Shown here: one piece after another, positions 1 to 6,127 of the stretch
How the letters are laid out: each line of letters opens with the position of its first letter
How positions within the stretch are numbered: the stretch's first letter is position 1
Source of the DNA: a bacterium
Lineage (GTDB): Bacteria; Arandabacterota; Arandabacteria; Arandabacterales; Arandabacteraceae
Assembly (NCBI GenBank): GCA_025774405.1
Contig: JALGWB010000056.1
Span: 1-9,824, forward strand
Direction: 5' to 3'
Length of the DNA: 9,824 nucleotides
Notes under the pieces: model-generated
The model's input: only the letters and a program-made list of their open reading frames with translations
What the model was told of the DNA's origin: nothing
Database searches by the model: none
Made by a program: the position numbers and the translations under genes

Positions 1-1
1 A

Positions 2-862
2 AGCTTGCGTATTCGCCTCCTGAGGAACGAGCAGATCTCAGAACCAAACAAGATTCATGGTAACCTCTCCACCAGTTTGTCCTGGACACCCAGAGAAGGA
101 CATACCCTGCGGCTTGAGGGCAACATAGAACAAAGTGATAGGGATGGGTCGGGAGATGCATCTGTGCTCCTCCAGTACACGGTCAGTCTCGGAATACCCT
201 CGACGAGAAAGAAGTCACTTGGATCACTTGAAGGGAGAATCTTCCGGGCCGATATCAGAGGAAATCCGCCACTGGCAAACGTTGTCGTGATCGCAGACGG
301 TGATGTTGCCGTCACCGATAAGAACGGCAGGTTTGAATTCCAGGGGCTTAGACCAGGGGCTCGCTCACTCTATCTTGACCCTGAGTCGCTTGGCATTGGA
401 ATGACACCCCTCAGACCAACACCAATGCTTATCAGCATCAAGGGCGGCGGTGTGACACGAATCGAGATTGGCATTGTGCGGGAATCCAGCATTGTTGCAA
501 GATTTGAATTTCAAGAGGGAGGATCCATTGCCTCTGTCAATACACAAAGAGCAGATAGTGGCATCGTGACTGAAAATGAAATCAACCTCGACCGGGTCTG
601 GGTCGAGATTTCAAGTCCCGATGAGAGTTTCTTCGAGACCGTGGGGCTTGATGGTAAAGTTGCATTCAACCACTTAAGACCTGGCAAATGGACAGTGGTT
701 GTCAAGACCAGGGATCCCTCACCAAACTGCATCTTTGAGCCATCACGTATGACAGTTCAGGTAAAACCGGGAGAATCGAAGGATTTGACCTTCAGAATCC
801 TGCCCAAACAACGCTTGCTGAAGATCATCGATCGAGGCGATCTGAAATTAAGATCTGACTAG
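2..862 (+). CDS. C-terminal part of an outer-membrane usher-like / carboxypeptidase-regulatory-domain protein (5' partial)
   Basis: The reading frame is open to the first base of the window, so the true start lies upstream. Residues below count from the TTG at base 5. Residues 18-65 alternate polar and hydrophobic residues in strand-length blocks (LSTSLSW, HTLRLEGNIE, SVLLQYTVSLG), which fits the last strands of an outer-membrane beta barrel. Residues 73-125 form a carboxypeptidase-regulatory-like (transthyretin-type) domain with the core DKNGRFEFQGLRPG. Residues 160-235 contain a second related module with LDGKVAFNHLRPGKW, and 245-275 a final beta-rich tail. Domains like these end many fimbrial-usher-like and surface proteins and are thought to be periplasmic or surface exposed. 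No catalytic residues are visible. The substrate (a pilus subunit or another exported protein) is unknown. A porin-like barrel with regulatory domains is the main alternative. The family call is moderately sure and the exact role is not known. Confidence 0.75.
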   Translation, partial: SLRIRLLRNEQISEPNKIHGNLSTSLSWTPREGHTLRLEGNIEQSDRDGSGDASVLLQYTVSLGIPSTRKKSLGSLEGRIFRADIRGNPPLANVVVIADGDVAVTDKNGRFEFQGLRPGARSLYLDPESLGIGMTPLRPTPMLISIKGGGVTRIEIGIVRESSIVARFEFQEGGSIASVNTQRADSGIVTENEINLDRVWVEISSPDESFFETVGLDGKVAFNHLRPGKWTVVVKTRDPSPNCIFEPSRMTVQVKPGESKDLTFRILPKQRLLKIIDRGDLKLRSD

Positions 863-905
863 AACTGGCGGCCCCCTGGAACCAGCGTCATGCCGATTTC
901 GACCT

Positions 906-919
906 TGCGATAAGTCGCA
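906..919. repeat. Short inverted repeat in convergent spacer
   Basis: TGCGA and TCGCA flank a 4-nt loop (TAAG). It lies 44 nt after the stop of the usher-like gene. No T-run follows on either strand, so it is not a classical intrinsic terminator. It may help end transcription or protect the 3' end of the upstream mRNA. At five base pairs it may also be chance. Confidence 0.3.
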
Positions 920-970
920 CTAGGCTCTCGACATGCCCCAAACAAGTTGATATGTAACTCATACCCGAAT

Positions 971-998
971 GAATTGTTCGCACTGAAAGCAACAATTC
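971..998. repeat. 8-bp perfect inverted repeat between convergent genes
   Basis: GAATTGTT and AACAATTC are perfect reverse complements separated by 12 nt, and two further G-C pairs can form inside if one base is bulged. It sits in the 178-bp spacer between two genes that converge, where a bidirectional 3'-end structure would be expected. The stem is A/T-rich and has no following T-tract. The repeat itself is certain. A terminator role is only plausible. Confidence 0.45.
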
Positions 999-1040
999 TC
1001 AAGCCATGGTGAAACCGAACAATCTTCCGCGGAACTCTTG

Positions 1041-2924
1041 CTATCTAATGTAGCCGACGGCTCGCAATCTTTTGAGAGCATCCTCACCGATCTTGCTTGG
1101 CACCTGGCTTGGTCTGCGCTCACCAGCCTCATAGGTATCGATGGTACGAACCGGATGGCTTGCCAGCCAGTGAGGATCGATAGCGTCCAGGAGGACCTGT
1201 CCTTCCATGTCAGCCGGAACCGGCAATCCAAGCAGGTAAATCAGGGTTGGTGCAATATCATAGACACTGGCGTTTGCGATCCGATAGCCCTTCTTAAATG
1301 GTGTGCCATAGAGAATGACAATACCTGGTGGTCCAAATTCGTGCTGATTTCCATTCATCTCGAACCCGTGATCAGAAACAATGACCAGAGCATCGTTATC
1401 AGCCAGCGAATTAACCCAGGCGCGATAGAATCTGTCGTGCAGGATATACAGGTTATCAATCACCTTGCCCAGGCGAACCACGAGATCCGGAGATGTATAC
1501 TTGCGGAGGTAAGAAGTCAGCCTGTACCTATCGGGATAGTGGTATAGCGCATACTCCCAGTAGGTAGTGTGCCCAACTGTATCCAGCCCTTTGAGTCCCA
1601 TCATCATCAGTGAAGGATCAAAGCGCTTAAACAGACTAAATGCAACCTGATTGGCGGTATAGTCACCATTGGCAACCCGCTTGATGAGATCGATCCGCTC
1701 CCGGACAGCAGTCTCACTCGGAATCTCACTCTCGGTGAAACCGGCGATCCAATCAAAAGAAGAATCGACAGTGGCAGCAATCATCTCAGCAACTGCGGGC
1801 AGGAGGCTATCTGGGAATACACAGTCGGCTCCTCTTTTCTCGAGCGATAGATAGAAATAGTTGGAAAGCATGAAACCCTTCACTGCCTCAACGGGCAGCG
1901 TGTTGTGGTAATTGACGACACCAACCGATAACCCCAGATCGGTTGCAATGTTCCAGAGCGCTTTGACTCTTCTCCGCTCTGGACCAAGCGATCTTGCGCC
2001 ACCAATTCCATTTGCATGTAACCTGAGGCAGACGTATTCCAGCATCCATTCGAATGGGATGCCAAAATTGGCAATGCCATAACGCATACCGGGAAACGCA
2101 TAGTTGATAAAACCAGTTATGGCATGTCTATCAGGCGATCTGCCGGTCGCCATCGTGGTCCAGACCTGAGGTGAATGAGTTGGACGAAAGGTTTCAAGAT
2201 CGCCGGAGGCACCATTGCTCACAAGATAGGCAAAGCCAGGCAAGCGATCGCCTGCCATGAGATAGTTGGCCACAGTCCAGTTCGCCGCATCGTCCACAAT
2301 GAAAATGAGATGATCAACCCCACTGCCACGATCGACAGTAGCTGTTTGGGTAGAGCGATGTTCACCCCTACCAGGGGTCGAAAGATAACTCTCGGCAAGG
2401 GCAACAGCAATTGACACCACAATTATGAGATAGCACGTAAGCCGTATAGACCGTTTTTGCCATCTTTTCCAGATAAAGTAGGCTGCCCCCCCGATTCCGG
2501 CACCTATCCCGAAACACCCGGCCCCGACTCCAACCGTTATGAGGAAACTCTTGATCGGGGTATAAATGAGATGTGGTGCACGCCAGTCCAGGAATTGATG
2601 ACATGCATAGCATCTTCCGAAGCGATCAACGAAGATGAAAACAGTCGCAACTGCAGCAGCAGTTGAAAATACAATCCAGCCACGAGACTTTCTGAGCATC
2701 CTGCCCAGTGCCACAAGGATAAAGGCAACCAGCATGCCAAGCGCACCAAACAGGATGGCTAACCAGCCAATAACCAGAGCAATGTCTGTTGGAGACTCCC
2801 AGAGGAAATTAAGGGCGGCAGCTTTGAGCCCAATCATGAGTCCGAGATAGATTCCGGGCGCCAGGCCCAAAGCCAACACCAGCTTCGTGAGTGACAATCC
2901 CCTACCGCCTCCGTCACCCACCAC
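1041..2924 (-). CDS. Membrane-anchored alkaline-phosphatase-superfamily phosphodiesterase / phosphotransferase
   Basis: The product has 627 residues. Five hydrophobic segments (about 13-33, 47-73, 83-99, 126-150 and 162-178) precede a soluble domain at about 205-570. Positive residues at 75-81 and 153-161 place those loops in the cytoplasm and the catalytic domain in the periplasm. The domain resembles type I phosphodiesterase/nucleotide pyrophosphatases and keeps the two-metal site: Asp211 (in IVDDAANW), a Thr249/Ser251 nucleophile region (PTHSPQVWTTMATG), Asp448 and His452 (GLDTVGH), Asp518-His519 (VSDHGFE) and His528. The C-terminus LRAVGYIR is common in this group. Such enzymes hydrolyse or transfer phosphate-linked head groups; the substrate here is unknown. 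The start is GTG at 2924 or the adjacent GTG at 2921. An in-frame TGA four codons upstream rules out a longer protein. A CYACH motif (105-109) lies in a predicted periplasmic loop. It is divergent from the glycosyltransferase operon. Confidence 0.9.
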   Translation of the reverse strand: MVGDGGGRGLSLTKLVLALGLAPGIYLGLMIGLKAAALNFLWESPTDIALVIGWLAILFGALGMLVAFILVALGRMLRKSRGWIVFSTAAAVATVFIFVDRFGRCYACHQFLDWRAPHLIYTPIKSFLITVGVGAGCFGIGAGIGGAAYFIWKRWQKRSIRLTCYLIIVVSIAVALAESYLSTPGRGEHRSTQTATVDRGSGVDHLIFIVDDAANWTVANYLMAGDRLPGFAYLVSNGASGDLETFRPTHSPQVWTTMATGRSPDRHAITGFINYAFPGMRYGIANFGIPFEWMLEYVCLRLHANGIGGARSLGPERRRVKALWNIATDLGLSVGVVNYHNTLPVEAVKGFMLSNYFYLSLEKRGADCVFPDSLLPAVAEMIAATVDSSFDWIAGFTESEIPSETAVRERIDLIKRVANGDYTANQVAFSLFKRFDPSLMMMGLKGLDTVGHTTYWEYALYHYPDRYRLTSYLRKYTSPDLVVRLGKVIDNLYILHDRFYRAWVNSLADNDALVIVSDHGFEMNGNQHEFGPPGIVILYGTPFKKGYRIANASVYDIAPTLIYLLGLPVPADMEGQVLLDAIDPHWLASHPVRTIDTYEAGERRPSQVPSKIGEDALKRLRAVGYIR

Positions 2925-2928
2925 TTGA

Positions 2929-2940
2929 CCACCTCACCTC
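2929..2940 (-). promoter_or_regulatory. Ribosome binding site of the phosphodiesterase gene
   Basis: Read on the minus strand the segment is GAGGTGAGGTGG, with two overlapping purine-rich Shine-Dalgarno-like cores. The inner core lies 4 nt from the first GTG and 7 nt from the second, and the outer core about 10 nt from the first. The spacing therefore slightly favours the second GTG (2921) as the used start. An in-frame stop inside this site fixes the upstream limit of the gene. Confidence 0.6.
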
Positions 2941-3139
2941 GGCAATCCTTTCGATATCGCAACAAGCAAGAGTACCAATTTCGCGTCTCTAGCACAAGCA
3001 TCGGCATTGGAAAAGTTCGTAATGAGATATAACGTCGATGCAATTGAATGCTGTCCTCTAACCTTAAGCGTGCCAGCGGCTGCATTGTGGTTCCCGGACT
3101 CAGAAGCGATGGGACAATTCAAACCAGGTCTCATGGTTG

Positions 3140-3168
3140 TTGACTCAGACCGAGTCTGCAAGCATAAT
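3140..3168 (+). promoter_or_regulatory. Sigma70-type promoter for the glycosyltransferase operon
   Basis: A -35 box TTGACT (3140-3145, five of six to consensus) and a -10 box CATAAT (3163-3168, five of six) are separated by exactly 17 nt. The predicted transcription start is near 3175, which gives a leader of about 107 nt before the ATG at 3282. Its position just ahead of four tightly packed + strand glycosyltransferase genes makes it the likely operon promoter. Transcription has not been shown. Confidence 0.7.
3146..3158. promoter_or_regulatory. 13-bp dyad inside the promoter spacer, candidate operator
   Basis: CAGAC-CGA-GTCTG is a perfect dyad with a 3-nt centre, placed between the -35 and -10 boxes. 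The overlapping pair GACTC/GAGTC (3142-3156) gives a second reading of the symmetry. A dimeric regulator bound here would block or alter RNA polymerase contacts. Five-base arms can occur by chance and no regulator gene is present in the window. Confidence 0.4.
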
Positions 3169-3170
3169 CG

Positions 3171-3202
3171 GAATGGTGACCGAAGAGTGGGTCACCTGAT
3201 TC
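3171..3202 (+). promoter_or_regulatory. Stem-loop at the predicted transcript 5' end, or downstream operator
   Basis: GGTGACC (3175-3181) and GGTCACC (3190-3196) form a perfect 7-bp stem with an 8-nt loop. GAAT (3171-3174) and ATTC (3199-3202) can extend it by four pairs past a 2-nt bulge. The predicted transcription start at about 3175 falls on the first base of the inner stem. It could act as RNA (a 5'-protective hairpin or leader element) or as DNA (a downstream operator). It is too far from the ATG to cover the ribosome site directly. Confidence 0.5.
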
Positions 3203-3281
3203 GAAGACCTCGATGTGATCATTGACCGGTGCAGGAATTGACTCTGATGGAATCACAAACACACAAGCGTGTCGGGTGAAC

Positions 3282-4220
3282 ATGCAAGCAGATTTTTCTG
3301 AGAAACCGCTTGATGACCTTGCTATTGGGAAAACCTTGAAGAATCGCCAGGAATACGCTCTTTCATGTTTCAGCAGGGCTCAGGCACTCATGCTTCGGGG
3401 AAAATTCGATCGAGCTGAGCAACTCATAGCCCAGTACAGGTTGTACATCGATTATTCACTCTTCGAGAAGAATGACAACAGGAAATCCGACAAGCCGGAT
3501 ATCTCGCTCATAGTTGTGACTCACAACTCCCGTGGAATTTTAGACCAGTGCCTGGCTTCGATTATGAGTACGGTTGACGAGCGCTCAGAAGTTATCATTG
3601 TTGACAACGGTGGTAACGATAGCTTCATAGGTGAAATCTTTAACATGCACTTGCTTTATATCAAATGTCCAATAAACCTGTATCCCTCAGAAGCCAGGAA
3701 TGTCGGTGTAAGCCATGCAATAGGCAGAATTGTGGCTTTTGTCGATGATGACGCTATCGTTGCAAAGAACTTCGTTCAATCCATCAGAGATGCCTTCGAC
3801 AGCCGGGATATCGTTGGACTCAGGGGTAGAATCCTTCCAAGAACCAGCAGCCCGTTCAACAAGAACATCGGCCATTATGACCTGGGCAATAACTATATCC
3901 TGGCAATGCTCAATACTGAAGGAAATGCAGCGATATTGCGACGTATCTATGAGGAAATCGGTGGTATGAATCCTTTGCTTTTCTGCCACGAGGGCATTGA
4001 GATCTCCTACAGGATCCATAAGCGATACGGATTTGAGAAGATGATCTATTGCCCTGAGACGATCATCCACCATGACTATGCAGATAGCCAGGCCAAGCTC
4101 ATAGCAAAGCAAAAGCGTGCGCGCCTGATGCACAGATACTTGATGAGAATACCCGGGATGAAGCAATACTTGAAGCAGATGGAGAATCTGATCAAAGAAC
4201 AAATCGGTCACGACTCATGA
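3282..4220 (+). CDS. Family 2 glycosyltransferase with helical N-terminal extension
   Basis: Starting at ATG 3282 the product has 312 residues. In-frame GTG 3276 and TTG 3222 are possible earlier starts, but neither has a better ribosome site. Residues 21-55 look like a single TPR-like helix pair (ALMLRGKFDRAEQLI). The GT-A catalytic domain begins near residue 73 with SLIVVTHNS, continues through VIIVDNG (104-110), and carries the nucleotide-sugar/metal motif VDDDA with Asp155-157. CHEGIE (235-240) is the likely acceptor-side acidic motif. The C-terminal 40 residues are basic and helical. No membrane segment is seen, so it is probably cytosolic and membrane-associated, transferring a sugar from a nucleotide donor to a growing glycan. 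Donor and acceptor cannot be read from sequence. It is the first gene of a four-gene operon behind a strong promoter, with 28 nt to the next gene. Confidence 0.9.
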   Translation: MQADFSEKPLDDLAIGKTLKNRQEYALSCFSRAQALMLRGKFDRAEQLIAQYRLYIDYSLFEKNDNRKSDKPDISLIVVTHNSRGILDQCLASIMSTVDERSEVIIVDNGGNDSFIGEIFNMHLLYIKCPINLYPSEARNVGVSHAIGRIVAFVDDDAIVAKNFVQSIRDAFDSRDIVGLRGRILPRTSSPFNKNIGHYDLGNNYILAMLNTEGNAAILRRIYEEIGGMNPLLFCHEGIEISYRIHKRYGFEKMIYCPETIIHHDYADSQAKLIAKQKRARLMHRYLMRIPGMKQYLKQMENLIKEQIGHDS

Positions 4221-4248
4221 TGAAGACAAATCTCGCTGGACACCGAGC

Positions 4249-5394
4249 ATGAAAGTCGCATACGTGCATTTGGGGCAGTGGCCATCTCCATCGCCATGTA
4301 CAACGTTTTGCACACTGACAGCCTATGGGCTGGCGGAAAACGCTCAAGCCTGCTTTATGGTGGTGCATCGCAATTCCAAACACAGATCGCAAGAGGTCTT
4401 CGAAGGCTATTTTGGATTGAAGCAACCCGCCAACCTCATTGTCATCCAGCTGAGGAGATTCCCCATCATCGGTGCCAACAGAATCTTCGCCAGAAGGGCA
4501 TTCGGAATATTGCAGAGGTTGGCAAAACAGACCGAAATTGATGCCGTTATCTCACGCAATCATGTCTTCCTGCCATACCTTTCGGCTCTCAGGTCGGGGT
4601 GCGGGATTAAGACCTTCTTTGAGACCCATGACTTCTATACTGACCTGTCAATAAGAGATGACCTCAACATCAGTAGAACCAAGCACTCGAAACTTGAAAG
4701 GCAGTTTATTCCTGGATTGACGGGGCTCATCTGCCTGCAGGATGCTCAGCGCAAATTGTTCTCCACTTATTATCCCGGCATTAGAACACTGGTGGCTCCG
4801 GGAGGGGTTTTCGAACCAGTAAGGCAAATAGACAAGAGCCGCAGGTACGTAGCTTACGTCGGCTCACTTGACGAACATAAGGGCATTGAAACCTTGCTCG
4901 AGGCGATCAGCCTCCTTAAGCATCCACCTGAGATAGTGGTTTTCGGAGCTAAGAATGAGAAAGAGGCAAGAGGTTTTAGAGAAAGATACGCTCGCTTCAA
5001 GCATCTAAGGATCCACCTTTCAGCCTGGCTAAGCAGGAAGCAACTTCATGAGAGGCTATCAAAGGTTCGGATTGGGGTAATCCCGCTCACCGATACCTTC
5101 TTTAACCGCTATCTGACCTGTCCACTCAAACTTTTTGACTACTATGGTTTCGGCATTCCAGTAGTGGCCTCGCGGTTGCCATCTCTTGAAGGGCTTATCG
5201 AGGATGGCAGAACAGGTATGTTGTGTGAACCCGAAAACCCGAAGGATTTCGCCACCAAGATTGATATTCTCTTTAGTGACGACAGCCTCTATGATTCCAT
5301 GGTCCAGGAGGTTCTTTCACGAGCTCAAACAATGACGTGGGATAATCGGGCGAAGAAGATAATATCAATGATCAGGGAAGACGATGCGAGCTAA
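4249..5394 (+). CDS. Family 4 glycosyltransferase (GT-B fold)
   Basis: The product is 381 residues, a normal length for GT4 enzymes. The N-terminal Rossmann-like domain begins MKVAYVHLGQWPS and includes FFETHDFY (123-130). The C-terminal domain opens with VAYVGSLDEHKGIETLLEA (201-219), the usual sugar-nucleotide domain start. It ends with the region PLKLFDYYGFGIPVVAS (292-308), followed by LEGLIEDGRTG. In family members of this subtype the FDYY segment usually reads FEY, so the donor-binding Glu is Asp297 here. The first Glu of the classical E-x7-E pair is also absent, which is common in PLKLFEY-type enzymes. It is predicted to be a cytosolic retaining transferase acting on a cell-surface glycan. 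The ATG start is clear from the conserved N-terminus although the ribosome site is weak. Its 3' end overlaps the next gene by 11 nt, suggesting coupled translation. Confidence 0.9.
   Translation: MKVAYVHLGQWPSPSPCTTFCTLTAYGLAENAQACFMVVHRNSKHRSQEVFEGYFGLKQPANLIVIQLRRFPIIGANRIFARRAFGILQRLAKQTEIDAVISRNHVFLPYLSALRSGCGIKTFFETHDFYTDLSIRDDLNISRTKHSKLERQFIPGLTGLICLQDAQRKLFSTYYPGIRTLVAPGGVFEPVRQIDKSRRYVAYVGSLDEHKGIETLLEAISLLKHPPEIVVFGAKNEKEARGFRERYARFKHLRIHLSAWLSRKQLHERLSKVRIGVIPLTDTFFNRYLTCPLKLFDYYGFGIPVVASRLPSLEGLIEDGRTGMLCEPENPKDFATKIDILFSDDSLYDSMVQEVLSRAQTMTWDNRAKKIISMIREDDAS
5374..5378 (+). promoter_or_regulatory. Ribosome binding site inside the preceding gene
   Basis: AGGGA lies 5 nt before the ATG at 5384, within the last codons of the upstream GT4 gene. 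It supports this start and an 11-nt overlap with that gene, the arrangement typical of translational coupling. Confidence 0.55.
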
Positions 5395-6127
5395 GCTATC
5401 AGCAGTCATTATCACACTCAATGAAGCCGAAAACATCACCCGCTGCTTAAAATCCCTCGACTGGGTTGACGAAATTGTCGTGGTTGATACAGGTTCGATC
5501 GATCAAACAATCGCAATAAGCAAAGACCTAGGTGCAAGGGTTATCCAAACCGACTGGCGAGGCTTTGGACCTACGAAGCGCTGGGCCGTCAAACAGGCAT
5601 CCTACGACTGGATCCTTTCAATCGATGCAGATGAAGAGGTCACGCCTGCACTGAGAGAGAGGATCGGGACAATACTGGAGAATCCAGATCCAGATGTTGC
5701 TTACAGAATCAAACGCAAGACTTTCTACCTTGGGAAGCGAATCCGTTTCTGCGGCTGGCAGAGGGACTATCCGTTGAGGTTATTCAATCGGACACGCGGC
5801 AATTTCAATATGAATACAATCCATGAGTCGATTGAATTCAGTGGGAAAGTCGAGCGGATTGAGGACTCATTCAATCACTATAGTTATCCAACAATTTCTG
5901 AGCATATCAGGAAGATGGACCTTTACACAGCTGGTGCCGCACGAGCGCAAGAACAAAAGCGGCAAACCATTGTCGAATGTTTCCTCAGAGCGCTTTTTCG
6001 ATTTTTCCGCATGTATGTGCTCCACCTGGGTTTCCTCGATGGCAGAGTTGGACTTGTACTCTGCTTCAATTCGGCCTTCGGCGTATACCTGAAGTATATC
6101 AAGCGATGGGAGAAGACCCTCAAATAA
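5384..6127 (+). CDS. WaaE/KdtX-like family 2 glycosyltransferase (LPS core type)
   Basis: The product is 247 residues, the usual length of the WaaE/KdtX group of lipopolysaccharide-core transferases, whose best-known members add beta-1,4-glucose to the inner-core heptose. Family marks follow in order: SAVIITLNE (6-14), WVDEIVVVDTGS (27-38), WRGFGPTKRWA (58-68), ILSIDADEE with the DxD at Asp81/Asp83 (77-85), CGWQRDYPLRLF (123-134) and IHESIEFSG (146-154). A C-terminal stretch at 199-240 is hydrophobic and basic (FFRMYVLHLGFLDG), as in relatives, and probably lies on the cytoplasmic face of the inner membrane. Donor and acceptor specificity cannot be assigned from the family alone. The gene overlaps the previous one by 11 nt and the next by 22 nt. 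Family assignment is firm. Orthology to enterobacterial WaaE is not claimed. Confidence 0.92.
   Translation: MRAKLSAVIITLNEAENITRCLKSLDWVDEIVVVDTGSIDQTIAISKDLGARVIQTDWRGFGPTKRWAVKQASYDWILSIDADEEVTPALRERIGTILENPDPDVAYRIKRKTFYLGKRIRFCGWQRDYPLRLFNRTRGNFNMNTIHESIEFSGKVERIEDSFNHYSYPTISEHIRKMDLYTAGAARAQEQKRQTIVECFLRALFRFFRMYVLHLGFLDGRVGLVLCFNSAFGVYLKYIKRWEKTLK

Larger units (their letters stand above)
2925..3281. other. Divergent intergenic control region
   Basis: About 357 bp separate the divergent phosphodiesterase and glycosyltransferase genes. The right half holds the sigma70-like promoter, dyad and stem-loop listed separately. I see no convincing -35/-10 pair on the minus strand for the phosphodiesterase gene. 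GACTCAGA occurs twice, at 3097-3104 and 3142-3149, which could be chance. A TTG-started frame of 72 codons on the + strand (3007-3225) and two similar frames on the - strand are open here, but none encodes anything I recognise and the + one would run through the promoter. I therefore treat the region as non-coding. Confidence 0.6.

Noticed and set aside
1..6. HindIII site (AAGCTT) at the exact left edge, suggesting a cloned fragment end
   Set aside because: Another AAGCTT occurs near 6414 inside a gene and the right edge has no site. One six-base match is weak evidence.
1038..1547. 169-codon open frame on the + strand
   Set aside because: It lies wholly antisense to the conserved phosphodiesterase catalytic domain. 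Its product is not recognisable, so it is a shadow frame.
3097..3149. Direct repeat GACTCAGA spaced 45 bp
   Set aside because: An 8-mer repeated once in a few hundred bases is close to chance expectation, and the copies have no shared flanks.
2934..3161. N-terminal extension of the phosphodiesterase in the same frame
   Set aside because: A TGA at 2934-2936 separates it from the gene. The upstream residues show no membrane or family features that would suggest readthrough or recoding.
3007..3225. 72-codon frame in the divergent region as a small gene
   Set aside because: It starts with TTG without a ribosome site, contains the promoter, and its product matches nothing I recognise. Frames of this length are also open on the opposite strand here.
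3687..4211. 174-codon open frame on the - strand
   Set aside because: Antisense to the GT2 catalytic domain with its intact DDD motif; no recognisable product.
5977..6105. Upstream extension of the last GT4 gene from ATG 5977
   Set aside because: The extra 43 residues have no GT4 character and would overlap the WaaE-like gene by 151 nt. ATG 6106 gives the family-typical N-terminus.
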